This document shows positions 23,930 to 32,800 of a stretch of 64,000 nucleotides of DNA, in pieces; position 1 is the first letter of the stretch, and each line of letters begins with the position of its first letter. Origin of the DNA: Variovorax sp. SG517 (lineage in GTDB: Bacteria > Pseudomonadota > Gammaproteobacteria > Burkholderiales > Burkholderiaceae_C); the NCBI RefSeq assembly GCF_013376045.1, contig NZ_JABMJG010000002.1:1-64000 (forward strand), written 5' to 3'. The position numbers and the translations under genes were made by a program. Under the pieces are notes generated by a model that searched no databases, was not told the origin of the DNA, and worked only from the letters and a program-made list of their open reading frames with translations.

Positions 23930-24700
23930 ATGGAAATTTCAGCGAAACCTCTCGTGCCGTGGATCGGTGGCAAGCGCCGCCTCGCGAAGCACATCCTTCC
24001 CTTGTTCCCCGAGCACACCTGCTATGTGGAGCCCTTCGCGGGCGCTGCGGCGCTCTTCTTCCTGAAGGAGCCGGCGAAGGTCGAGGTGTTGAACGACGTC
24101 AACAGCGACCTCGTGAACCTGTACCGCGTGGTGCAGCACCACCTCGACGAGTTCGTGCGGCAGTTCCGGTGGGCGCTTACGAGCCGCGAGATCTTCGGCT
24201 GGCTCAACGAGACGCCGCCGGCCACGCTGACCGACATTCAGCGGGCGGCGCGGTTCTTCTACCTGCAGAAGCATTCGTTCGGCGGCAAGATCGAAGGCCG
24301 CACTTTCGGCACTGCGACTTCGTCGCCTGGCCGCATGAACCTGCTGCGCATGGAGGAGGATCTGAGCGCGGTCCATCTGCGGCTGCACCAAGTCACCATC
24401 GAGCGGCTCGACTGGACCGCGTGCGTGCAGCGCTACGACCGCAGCCACACCCTGTTTTATCTCGATCCGCCCTACTGGGGCACCGAAGGCTATGACGTGC
24501 CCTTCGCGCTCGAGCAGTACGGCCGCATGGCCGAGCTGCTGAAGGCGATGAAGGGGAAAGCCATCGCGAGCGTGAACGACATTCCAGAGATGCGGCGGGC
24601 CTTCGCCGGCCTGAAGCAGCGCCCGCTGTCTATCACCTACTCGGTCGGCGCGGCCGAGAACCGCTCGCCCTCGCGCGAATTGCTCATCAGCAATTTCTAA
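23930..24700 (+). CDS. D12-class (Dam-type) adenine-N6 DNA methyltransferase
   Basis: The 256-residue enzyme has the SAM-binding start PLVPWIGGKRRLAKHILPLF, the FxGxG-like YVEPFAGAAALFFL, VLNDVNSDLVNLYR and the catalytic DPPY in FYLDPPYWGTEGYD. This is the D12 alpha-class layout of Dam and DpnM-type enzymes, which methylate adenine in GATC or related sites. ATG 23930 is favoured because PWIGGK follows directly. No restriction partner is adjacent. It lies in the early-region position of the prophage, where methylases may protect phage DNA from host restriction. Confidence 0.9.
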   Translation: MEISAKPLVPWIGGKRRLAKHILPLFPEHTCYVEPFAGAAALFFLKEPAKVEVLNDVNSDLVNLYRVVQHHLDEFVRQFRWALTSREIFGWLNETPPATLTDIQRAARFFYLQKHSFGGKIEGRTFGTATSSPGRMNLLRMEEDLSAVHLRLHQVTIERLDWTACVQRYDRSHTLFYLDPPYWGTEGYDVPFALEQYGRMAELLKAMKGKAIASVNDIPEMRRAFAGLKQRPLSITYSVGAAENRSPSRELLISNF

Positions 24701-24781
24701 CTGAATCGGCGGCCGCTCGTAAGAATCTCAAAATATGGGTAAGCCGCCTCTAAAAATAGTTTTGTGCAGGCTGGAAGGGAA

Positions 24782-25690
24782 TTAGGAAGTGTACGTGTAA
24801 TCACGAGTAAATACTGCGTCGCTGCTTGATGTTCTGTATCTGATTTTCGCCAATCGAATTTGGGCCTTTAGGTCGGTGATGTCTTTGTACATTTGAAAAA
24901 TGATTTCATCGAGATACAGGGATTCCTTAGGCTTTAGTTTTTTGTATGTCGGGTATCCTTCGATATATCTAATTTTAATGGTCACGCATCGCAAGTGGGC
25001 CACTTTCTTGTGTTCGTCGACGATGAGCACTCTTGAGCTATTTGGATTCGATGTGCTGAATTGCTTGAGATCTTTGGCGAAATATATTTCCTTCCCGCCT
25101 TTGAGGAATTTTGGCTTATGGGTTTCTCCATTGAGCCAAGACATGAGTTCGCGCGCTCCGTCTGCTGGCGTGTCACCACCGGAAAATTTCCAAAGTTCTT
25201 CCTTGGCTAGCTTCTGAATGTCTTCCAGGCTGGTCTGGTCTCGCGCTTTGCCGTACGCCCCCCCTGGGAGTGGCCACGGGTTTGTGCCCTCGATTCTCAG
25301 GTCAATAATTCGGACATCATTAGCTCTAGGCATATATCCTGTTTCCCCGGCAATTTGTTTGATTGCTTTTTTATAAAGCAAATTGGCGTCTCCCTTTGTT
25401 GGAGCAGTCAAACTTTTTGCTTCGATTGATTTGGCAAAAAAATCATCTGCTGCGCCTATCGTGACGTCTGCGAATTTTTGGGTAATGACAGGTCGGTGTT
25501 TATCTTTGCCCGCCATGGCGGTTTGATATTCGTGCTGAAAGCTTGCCGCTTGGCCATATGCCTTGTTTATGCCCGTCGTCAATTGCTCCTGACTAGCTTC
25601 CGCAAGAGTATTCCAATCGCTAATTAGTTGGGAAAAGACTACGTTTATCGTTTTCACTCGTTCCCTAAGATCATCCAAAGATTGGGGCAT
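24782..25690 (-). CDS. Unrecognised accessory protein of lower GC content
   Basis: The 302-residue protein has no family I recognise, no signal peptide and no membrane segment. It has a helical N-terminal half (VKTINVVFSQLISDWNTLAE), a middle domain around RIIDLRIEGTNPWPLPGGAYG and a C-terminal part with KVAHLRCVTIKIRYIEGYPT. Codon use and base composition are markedly more AT-rich than the phage and chromosomal genes, which points to recent acquisition. It is transcribed toward the methylase. ATG 25690 is used, without an obvious Shine-Dalgarno. Toxin, defence or moron roles are possible but nothing seen supports one in particular. Confidence 0.75.
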   Translation of the reverse strand: MPQSLDDLRERVKTINVVFSQLISDWNTLAEASQEQLTTGINKAYGQAASFQHEYQTAMAGKDKHRPVITQKFADVTIGAADDFFAKSIEAKSLTAPTKGDANLLYKKAIKQIAGETGYMPRANDVRIIDLRIEGTNPWPLPGGAYGKARDQTSLEDIQKLAKEELWKFSGGDTPADGARELMSWLNGETHKPKFLKGGKEIYFAKDLKQFSTSNPNSSRVLIVDEHKKVAHLRCVTIKIRYIEGYPTYKKLKPKESLYLDEIIFQMYKDITDLKAQIRLAKIRYRTSSSDAVFTRDYTYTS

Positions 25691-26561
25691 CCGACACCTC
25701 CGTACCCGTTCTCCGCCGACATTGGCAACTGAACGTTACGAATCGTGCGAGGCAACGGCAATCACATATTCGGCTGATGTCGACGCAGATCGCGAGTAAT
25801 TAAGGATTAATTTCTCTTGTCCACCTAGGCCGTTGGAGCCCCCACAGCACCTCGCGCGCGCGGGGCAGCCCGAGCCCTTCCTTTCACCGTTTGACACAGC
25901 CTGTGGCGCTGTGCTGCCTCGGCATGGCCCATCTTCAAGCGTCCAGTCGCCTGGCCGGGGCTGGGGGCGACTCTGCGCCTTGGCGCGCGGTCTTGACCCC
26001 GCCACGCCTGCTCGCTAAATGGGTCTGTTTCGTCGGGGCAGTCGGACCGGCGCGCGCACCGGCGGCGCGCAGCGCGGTGGCCCGTCGAGCACCCGGTGGC
26101 AGTGGCGAGTTCTGACGAACTTTGAGGCCTGCGGTTGGCTTGTGGAGGAGGGCGCCTGGAGGGCTTCGCAGGGGACCAAATCCGGTTTGGGTTCGGGGAA
26201 AACCTGATTTCCTAATCGAGGGTGCCGAATCGGCCGGAAACCCGCATGGCGCCTAGCGATGCCCTGATTAGGCCTCACCCTAATCTGGCCTAACCTAAAA
26301 CCTAATTTTTTCGTAAGTTGTTGATTTATATGGGATTCCATTTTCCCAAGAATCAGGAATCTAAACCCTAATCTGGTTAGGTTGAGGTTAGGAAAAAATT
26401 AGGTTCTCTGGAACGGCCGAAACCCGCATGGATAAAGGCTTTGCGGCCTTTTCGTGATGGTCGATTAGGGATGTTAGGTTTCTCCCGAACCCTCCCCGGA
26501 ATTTTGAGAGGGCAAACAGCGGCAGTGCGGCCGTCAGGATCTGGCAGGCAACGCTTGGGCG
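25691..26561. other. Non-coding, repeat-rich stretch of about 870 bp
   Basis: No convincing gene is seen on either strand; the short open frames have no recognisable motif. The right half is dense in CCTAA-type words and contains direct and inverted repeats (see 26231-26431). It separates the AT-rich orphan gene from the small operon that ends at 26615. Confidence 0.6.
26231..26431. repeat. Nested direct and inverted repeats with CCTAA-type iterations
   Basis: A 14-base perfect inverted repeat, AACCTAATTTTTTC at 26299-26312 with its complement at 26392-26405, is embedded between direct repeats CCCTAATCTGG (26278-26288 and 26366-26376). All of this is flanked by an 18/19-base direct repeat (CGGCCG-G-AAACCCGCATGG at 26231-26249; 26414-26431 lacks one G). 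CCTAAC/CCTAAT words recur throughout. The arrangement could be an origin, an iteron-like site or a structured RNA; none is established. Confidence 0.7.
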
Positions 26562-26585
26562 AAAAAAAGCCCGCTGGAGCGGGCT
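26562..26585 (-). terminator. Intrinsic terminator of the 26615-27261 operon
   Basis: On the reverse strand AGCCCGCTCCAGCGGGCT forms a tight GC hairpin followed by seven Ts (26562-26568). It lies 30 bases after the stop of the gene ending at 26615. Confidence 0.85.
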
Positions 26586-26614
26586 GTCGTCGTCTCTGAT
26601 GCTGACAGGCAGGG

Positions 26615-26848
26615 TCAAGTGCGGCGGATCTCAACTGGCCCGATACCGCTGTAAACCACAGTGCCGTCCTTGAGTGAGGTGACGGTCCAGCGGTCGTCTA
26701 CATCGCCGGGTGAGACCTTGTAATCGGCCGGGCTCAGCGGTAGCTCGCGTTCTTCACGAGTCTTGTCGCTGTACCAGGCTGGCGTGTAGAGGGTGGTGCG
26801 TTCGGAGAAGAAATCGGTCTGGCTCATCGAGGGATTGTCGCGATTCAT
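26615..26848 (-). CDS. Small protein of unknown function
   Basis: ATG 26848 (MNRDNPSMSQTDFF) is chosen because its ATGA overlaps the stop of the upstream gene, giving 77 residues. The frame is open a little further upstream. The C-terminus (TSLKDGTVVYSGIGPVEIRR) looks like a small beta-rich domain. No family is recognised. It is the second gene of a two-gene operon that begins at a LexA-type operator and ends at a strong terminator. Confidence 0.6.
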   Translation of the reverse strand: MNRDNPSMSQTDFFSERTTLYTPAWYSDKTREERELPLSPADYKVSPGDVDDRWTVTSLKDGTVVYSGIGPVEIRRT

Positions 26849-27261
26849 GTTGGCCCCTTGAGCCATGGCTTGTCGAGGGCGCAGGCGGGGCCCGTGGCAT
26901 CAACCTTTGCGACTGCAGTTCGGATGGCCTCGTAGCGCTCGTCGTTCCGTTCAGGCTTGTGCGGCAGATGTTCCTGAGCAGGAAGGCACCACCAGACCTG
27001 TTTCCAATGGTCGTTGTAGCCATGTTGCTGCAAGCCTTCTATGCGTAGTCCGCCGCGCTTGATCTTCTTCACGCGCGCGTAGTCCACAAAGGGGGCCACC
27101 TCGGCAGCGTCGCTGCGGCTGCGATAGAGGTGTGCCTCCTCATGAGGGTAGTTTCGGCCGGCGTCTCCGTAGCAAAGCCAGCCGCGCACCGGTCGCGCGC
27201 GCACGACTTCTTCGGGCAGCGGCTGGCCTGACTCGTAGAGGATGTAAACGTCGCACAACAC
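26845..27261 (-). CDS. Hypothetical protein under a LexA-type operator
   Basis: The protein of up to 138 residues has no recognised domain; it contains RGWLCYGDAGRNYPHEEAHL and DHWKQVWWCLPAQEHLP, with no membrane segment. The start is uncertain: the first codon is GTG at 27261, at the edge of the operator, so translation may be nearly leaderless or may begin at a later codon. It overlaps the following small gene by 4 bp. Similar short unknown proteins are common on phages and integrated elements. Confidence 0.55.
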   Translation of the reverse strand: MLCDVYILYESGQPLPEEVVRARPVRGWLCYGDAGRNYPHEEAHLYRSRSDAAEVAPFVDYARVKKIKRGGLRIEGLQQHGYNDHWKQVWWCLPAQEHLPHKPERNDERYEAIRTAVAKVDATGPACALDKPWLKGPT

Positions 27262-27276
27262 TGTTTAAATATACAG
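27261..27276. promoter_or_regulatory. LexA (SOS) box
   Basis: The sequence CTGT-TTAAATAT-ACAG is an exact CTGT-N8-ACAG LexA operator, extended by A and T on the outer sides (ACTGT...ACAGT). It lies between divergent genes (27261 reverse, 27289 forward) and so could repress both. AT-rich -10-like hexamers overlap it on both strands (for example TATATT on the reverse strand). Confidence 0.75.
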
Positions 27277-27288
27277 TAGTATTGCGCC

Positions 27289-27489
27289 ATGGACGACGAG
27301 ATCCCGACTGATATTTGGATCTACTACTGCGCGCAGCAGCTCAAACGGCACTGGCGCACGGTCGACCCTGACCAGCTGGAAGAACTGGCCGCCGACCTAG
27401 CGCGCGAGCCGCATCTGAGAGCTCTGTCGCCGCAGGCGGCCGCAACGCTCTGGCTGGAGCCGGTAATGCCGCCAAGCAGGACCGCATGA
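27289..27489 (+). CDS. Small acidic/helical protein upstream of DUF72 gene
   Basis: The 66-residue protein (MDDEIPTDIWIYYCAQQLKR, then VDPDQLEELAADLAREPHLR) is helical and not recognised. It starts 13 bases after the LexA-type box and ends 19 bases before the DUF72 gene, so it is probably the first gene of an SOS-controlled pair. No clear Shine-Dalgarno precedes ATG 27289. Confidence 0.6.
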   Translation: MDDEIPTDIWIYYCAQQLKRHWRTVDPDQLEELAADLAREPHLRALSPQAAATLWLEPVMPPSRTA

Positions 27490-27508
27490 GCGGTGGAAAG
27501 GGCAATCC

Positions 27509-28456
27509 ATGGCAACCTTGGTCGGGACAGCCTCGTGGGCGGAGAAGACCCTCATCGATTGCAAGCGCTTCTATCCACCTGGGGTGAGCAGCGCAGAAGG
27601 GCGGCTGCGCTACTACGCGTCGATTTTTCCGGTGGTGGAGGTGGACAGCAGCTACTACGCGATCCCCTCACAGACCATGGTTCAGAACTGGGCGGCGCGT
27701 ACCCCCGAGCACTTCGTCTTCAACGTGAAGGCCTTTCGATTCTTCACGGGACACCAGACGGACGTGCAGGTGCTGCCGCGAGCGGTGAAGGAGCTGCTGT
27801 CTGGCCGGAAGCGCCTGCTGTATCGCGATTCGGCAGAGGAGGTGAAAGAGGCGTTGTGGCGGGCGTTCGTTCTGGCGCTCGAGCCGCTGCGCGCCGCCGG
27901 CAAACTGGGGATGATCCACTTCCAGTTCCCGCCAACGGTTACACCATCGCCTCGAGTCACGGCGCACATAGAACAATGTGCCGAGCGGCTGAGGCGCGAC
28001 ACCCTAAGCATCGAGTTTCGGCACAAGAGCTGGTGGGATGGGGCCGAGCGAACAGCCAGCACGCTCGCCTGGCTGCGCGACATCGGCGCGGTACACACCA
28101 TCGTTGACGGGCCGCGGGGGGCCGATAACAGCGTGCCTGCGGTTTGGGAGGCCACGCATCCCGACTTCGTGCTCCTGCGGCTGAGCGGCCGGAATGCCGA
28201 GACCTACAACGCCGATGTGCCTACGGCCGCTGAGCGATTCAACTACGAGTACTCCGATGATGAGTTGCAGAGTCTCTCTGCAGAAATGGTGCGTCTCGCG
28301 TTCAAGGTCAAGAACGCGCACGCAATCTTCAACAATTGCGACGAGGACAAGGGCGTCCGCAACGCTCAAGCCTTTGCTCACATGCTTTCCGGTCAAAAGG
28401 CAGAACGCGGCTTATCGTCACGCCTCGCAGACCCAGAGGCTTCGAGCTGCAAATAG
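27509..28456 (+). CDS. DUF72 (YecE-like) TIM-barrel protein
   Basis: The 315-residue protein has the DUF72 pattern: VGTASWAEKTLIDCKRFYPP, YASIFPVVEVDSSYYAIPS, FVFNVKAFRFFTGHQ, FQFPPTV, LSIEFRHKSWW and the C-terminal HAIFNNCDEDKGVRNAQAFA. The size is slightly above the usual 250-290. The family adopts a TIM-barrel fold; its reaction is unknown. ATG 27509 directly precedes the conserved VGTASW. It is probably co-transcribed with the small gene at 27289 under the LexA-type operator. Confidence 0.85.
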   Translation: MATLVGTASWAEKTLIDCKRFYPPGVSSAEGRLRYYASIFPVVEVDSSYYAIPSQTMVQNWAARTPEHFVFNVKAFRFFTGHQTDVQVLPRAVKELLSGRKRLLYRDSAEEVKEALWRAFVLALEPLRAAGKLGMIHFQFPPTVTPSPRVTAHIEQCAERLRRDTLSIEFRHKSWWDGAERTASTLAWLRDIGAVHTIVDGPRGADNSVPAVWEATHPDFVLLRLSGRNAETYNADVPTAAERFNYEYSDDELQSLSAEMVRLAFKVKNAHAIFNNCDEDKGVRNAQAFAHMLSGQKAERGLSSRLADPEASSCK

Positions 28457-28540
28457 ACTTCGGCTACCGGTCAAGACCGGATGTTCGGAGCCGCAGATTA
28501 AGTCCGGTTCAACATGCCGGGCAAGGGTTGTAGAGGGTAT

Positions 28541-28586
28541 GCCTGTCTCCGCTCCGCGCTCAGGGGGCGCGTCCAGGGAGACAGGC
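28541..28586. terminator. Hairpin downstream of DUF72 gene
   Basis: GCCTGTCTCC (28541) pairs with GGAGACAGGC (28577) over ten bases with a GC-rich loop. No run of T follows, so it may be a factor-assisted terminator or merely a structured intergenic repeat. The rest of 28457-28722 shows no gene. Confidence 0.4.
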
Positions 28587-28722
28587 CTCTACTCAATTTG
28601 GGGAAAATCGTTGAAGAGGCGGTAGCCGGTTAGAAGCGGGAATTTGATCGATGGAACCATCTCTGCTCTTCGTCGTTGAACAGGTATTCCAAATCTCGAG
28701 CATCGCCTTAAATCTTGCCATT

Positions 28723-29889
28723 TCACCTCAGCAGGTCGGGTAGATCGTAAAGAAGCCTGATCGCGTCGGTCCAGCCGACATCCGAGAATAGCTGGAGGAT
28801 CTCCACGAGGCTCGCGCGCCTCTTGGGGTCATCGAAGATGCTGCGATGGTCGGCGATGTAGCGTCTCACCATCTTCACGACCGCAGCACTACCCAGGCTT
28901 TCGAACTGGTAGCCCTCATCGGCGCCAGGACCGGTCAGGATCGCGTGGATCGCTGTGAAGACGACGACGGGGTTGCCAGGGATCAGGTACGAATAGAGTT
29001 CGATCAGGTGGTGCTGCGTCGCCGGTTCTCGCGAGCGCTGCAGAAGCGCGAGGATACCGGCGTAGTCGGTGAGGAAGAGCGCCTTAGCTCCAGCTGTGGT
29101 GAGGCCTGGTCCATCTTCATTGTTCTTCGCATGCGCACCCGCGCCGAAGTAAAGCTGGTTCATGGCGTGATGGATGACGCGTTCGGCCGCGCTGTACTCC
29201 ATACCGGCGGCGCGTTTCTCTCCGTCCGGCGCTCCGGAGGCCAGTACCGCGTGCGCCTTGGCCGAGATGTCTAGTGCCGACCTGAGAATTTTCGCAAGCC
29301 CCTCCTGCGCACGGTCGTTCATTTCCCTGTCGCCTTGCTCGGCTTCGCCGGCGTAGCGGCCGAAGAACGCTCCCCGCAGTGATGAGGTGTAAGAGTTGAG
29401 CGCGTTCTGGAAGCGCACTGGATCTGCCGCCCACTCGTCGAGCCAAGTGCCGGCGAGCGAACGTCCCTGGCCTGCCTGGAGTTGCGCCACCCACCCGCCC
29501 ATGCATTCCTGGATGTGATCGCGTCCAACCGCGTCGTCGGCAAAGTCGTCGAGCCGGCCTTTGACGATCAAGAGGATGTGTTCGCAGCGTTCGGGTTCGG
29601 TATGGCTGAATCTGCGAAGGGAGCGGCCGAGGTAGGCAGTCAGCACCCGGGCATCGGTCTCTTCCATGGCGATCCGCTCTCCCATCTCCCACATTCGCGC
29701 TGAGGCGGCCATATTGATGACCTGCAGGTTTTGGGCCGCCTGGAGACGCACCGCTGGCTGATGATCCGTGAGTATCTCGCTGATACGGTCGACGATCTCA
29801 GGTCGTTCTGCGGCGAACCTCGGCGCGAGCGATACCCAGGCCTCGGCCGCGTAGACCCTCACCGCCCAGTTTCCCCAGCTGATGCTCAT
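28723..29889 (-). CDS. HEAT-like helical-repeat protein, partner of the large NTPase
   Basis: The 388-residue protein is almost wholly helical. Its N-terminal part (WAVRVYAAEAWVSLAPRF, AVRLQAAQNLQVINMAASA, DARVLTAYLGRSLRRFSH) looks like HEAT/armadillo-type repeats; no catalytic motif or membrane segment is seen. Its ATG overlaps the stop of the upstream gene as ATGA, so the two are translationally coupled. The N-terminus reads naturally as a continuation of the helical tail of the upstream protein, so the pair could be one protein split by a frame change or two subunits of one complex. Function is unknown; a role in sensing or as a scaffold is inferred. Confidence 0.7.
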   Translation of the reverse strand: MSISWGNWAVRVYAAEAWVSLAPRFAAERPEIVDRISEILTDHQPAVRLQAAQNLQVINMAASARMWEMGERIAMEETDARVLTAYLGRSLRRFSHTEPERCEHILLIVKGRLDDFADDAVGRDHIQECMGGWVAQLQAGQGRSLAGTWLDEWAADPVRFQNALNSYTSSLRGAFFGRYAGEAEQGDREMNDRAQEGLAKILRSALDISAKAHAVLASGAPDGEKRAAGMEYSAAERVIHHAMNQLYFGAGAHAKNNEDGPGLTTAGAKALFLTDYAGILALLQRSREPATQHHLIELYSYLIPGNPVVVFTAIHAILTGPGADEGYQFESLGSAAVVKMVRRYIADHRSIFDDPKRRASLVEILQLFSDVGWTDAIRLLYDLPDLLR

Positions 29890-32800
29890 GCCACGTCACC
29901 CGAGGGCTCAGGATACTTGCTCGCCGACAGGCGCGCGAGCAGGGCCAATACCGTGTCCAGGTCCGGGAGCCCATCCGCGTGAGGCACAAAGTTGGGGCTC
30001 GAGACGACGCGCTCGACCGCGTTCGAGACGTGGCCCCAGGCGGAGTGGTCAACTCGGCCATGGAGCCCGGGATTGGCGTCGATCAGCATGAGTAGCGAAT
30101 TCGCCTCCGACCACAGGGTCGCGAGTTTGGCCGCGTCGCTGTCGGTCGGCGTCGCATTCACACTGGCGTGAAGCGCATCCGAGGCATCGAGGACTGCACG
30201 GTTGGGACCGCCATCCATGTCGACGCCTTCCCGCCGCAGACTTTCCCGGACATAGTCCTTGTGTCCGCCCCTGCTTGAGGCGAACGTGTGGATTGATTTA
30301 CTGTCCTGCAGTTCGCAGTCGGCCTCCATCAGCCGTCGGAAGTCGCGGGTCTGTTCCAAGACGAAGGCCTCTTCTGGAATCAGCGAGAGCAACCTTCGTA
30401 GGATGTACCGCCATCTTTCCCTTGCCTCGTCGTCCGCATGCCGTGTGTCGTCCAGAACCATCTCCTCAAAGCCGCGTCTTTCCTCATGTGACCGGGATGG
30501 CCACGCCGCCGCGACGAACCGCATGGCGTCACGCAGCGTTGCGCCGTTCTCCAGGAGGTCGGGCTTCGTCATCATCGGCCAGATCTGGCCGTCGACCTCT
30601 GCAACGCGCTCGCTCGCCACGCCGAGAATCCGCGTCCACACGGATGCTGTTGCATATTCGCGCGAGGCAGCCGCGATGCTCGAACTAAATGAGGCCACAT
30701 CGCAAGACCGCAGAAAGGCCACGTAACGTGCGAGCACGTCGTCTTCGCGAGGAGAGGCGTCCTCATCGCTCTCGTCCCACGCGTTGAACTCGATGTCGCT
30801 CCTCCGGAACTCGATCTTCGTAGCCCCGAGGTCGATAAGGTTGAGCTCTTCTGGCTCGCTGTAGCCCTGAGTCGTCGCCTTCCCGATGACCGCGTCGATG
30901 ACCGCACGCGTGCCGTGTTCGGGCGAGATTGCCAAGAACTCGCCGATCGACTTCCCGAGTTGCCAACGCGAATGCTCGTAGTCCTGCCGACGGTTGGACG
31001 AGAGCGGCATGATTCGGCTCCGATGGCCCCCGAAGGCCGACGTCGCGGTGTCGGTGATCATCTGTCCGTAGAGGCACGCATAGACCTCGGCGGCGAATGA
31101 CGGGTCCGCCCGCGCGATCGGCAGGATTTGCTCCGCCAGCCAGTGGGCCTCGCGGTCAGCGTTCTGGGAGAAGTGGGGCTCTCGCAGGATCCGGTCGAGC
31201 AGCGGCCGGGAGGCAGCGGGATCGGACGCGAACGACCTTCCGACGAACCTGATCGCGCTGCCGGTCATTGCGTGCAGGGGCGGCGACTTAGACCATGCGA
31301 ATTCGAGCATCGCCCGCGCCGCACGGCCGAAGATCGGCGCCAGCGCTAAGTCGGTTAGGTCTGCATGGTCGAATAGCGCCTGAAGCAGCACACGTGCCGG
31401 ATCCACGAGCGGCAAGCGATCGCTTCTCGCTAGTAGCTCGGCGAGGTTCGCCCAGGCAATCGCGCGCTCAGGCGTGAAGACCCGGCCTGCCTCGATGTCC
31501 ATCGCCACGAATCGGCTCAGGCGCGCGAGTAGGCTAGCGATCGACGGGTTGTCCGGCTCCGCCTCGAATCTGGCTACCAGGCCGGCGAGATCCTCGAGGT
31601 CGCCCACGTTCTCGCTGACGATGCGAAGCGCGACGTTGCCGAGGACCGCGTCAACCTTGGTTGCGGAGAAGATGCCGCAGACAAGCTGCCAGCTCTGAGG
31701 CTTGCCAGTGGTGTCAACGCGCCAGATGCGCTCGACCGCGAACCGGAGCGCGGGAGCGAGTAGGAGCGCGGCGGAGGTATCGCCCTCCAACTGAGCTACT
31801 AGTCGATCTGGGTCATGCCAGGCAAGGAGGTATCTTCCCGCAACGTGGTCGAACAGGACGTGGTGGGCGAAACTGACGAGGTCGCCTGCGGCGCTAAGGA
31901 CCCCGGACTGGATCACTTCGTCGAGGTCGGGATGCCTGACGTCCACCTTCCGGATTGCGAGTCGGCGGCTGCCGGCCATCGCGGCAGCTGCGTCCGCTGC
32001 CGCCTGTGTCATGCCGGTCGTCGGCATGCGGACGTCCTCGTAGGCGTCGATGAGTCCGGACTGAGTCCTGATGCCGGCGAACTCCCCAGGGCTGGCGCCG
32101 CCCGCCATCAGCTCCGAGGCCAGCGACATGTTGAACACGTTGCGTAGCAGCTCGGCAAGCGGCGGCGTGGCCGAGGCTAGAAGCCCCGCAATCTCGGGAG
32201 ACGAGGTCCCGGCAGCGGCCAGATCGGCGTCGGTTAGCCGGGGGATGAGGAAGTGGCGGACCGCTCCCAGCGTTGCATCGGCGTGTGCGGCGTCGGCCGG
32301 CGCGCCGGCGAACGACAGCCGGTATCGCCGGCCGTTACGCAAATCAAAGGTCCGGATCGAAGCGATGACGATCCACTCGTCGGCGAGTTCGCTCCTGACC
32401 TGCTCGATCAGAGAGGCGAACACGCCCTCCGCGGGTCCGCCGCGGGCTGCGTCGAGTGCGTCGATGAAAAGGTATTTTGGTCCGGGGCTCGGTACGGCCG
32501 CCAGGGTCTCGATGAGCGGGTGGCCGAGTCGCAGTTCAGACGCTAGGTCTGCCGCTATCGCGACTCCGGGAAACCGGTCGACGGACAGGAACACGACGAA
32601 GGCACCGTCCGCTGCGAGTGCGGTCGCCGCATGGACGAGCGCGCCAGTCTTGCCGGCGCCCGGCTCACCAACGACCAACAGGGCCCCGGAGGCAATCGCC
32701 GCCGTCATAGGCGCGTCGCTTTCCCGGGTGATCGTGACGCCGCCGCCCACCGGCAGCCTGCCATGCGCGGCCAGCCGTCCCAGTTCAGCGTCCGTCGTGG

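Larger units (their letters stand above)
2820..24700. mobile_element. P2-type prophage, late (structural and lysis) half only
   Basis: Twenty-odd genes follow the P2 order: D U T E' E FII FI (fibre genes) I J W V S R lysis X L M N O on the reverse strand, then P and Q divergent. Head, terminase, portal, baseplate, sheath, tube and lysis genes all appear intact. Integrase, repressor, cox, replication gene A and ogr are not found between 1 and 34000. The early region that should follow portal Q is replaced by a methylase gene and unrelated accessory DNA. It is either a defective prophage or one whose early genes lie outside the window. Confidence 0.9.

Noticed and set aside
25833..26330. Short open frames in the region between the orphan gene and the LexA-controlled module
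   Set aside because: They overlap each other on both strands, have no ribosome sites or motifs, and contain the repeat array; treated as non-coding.
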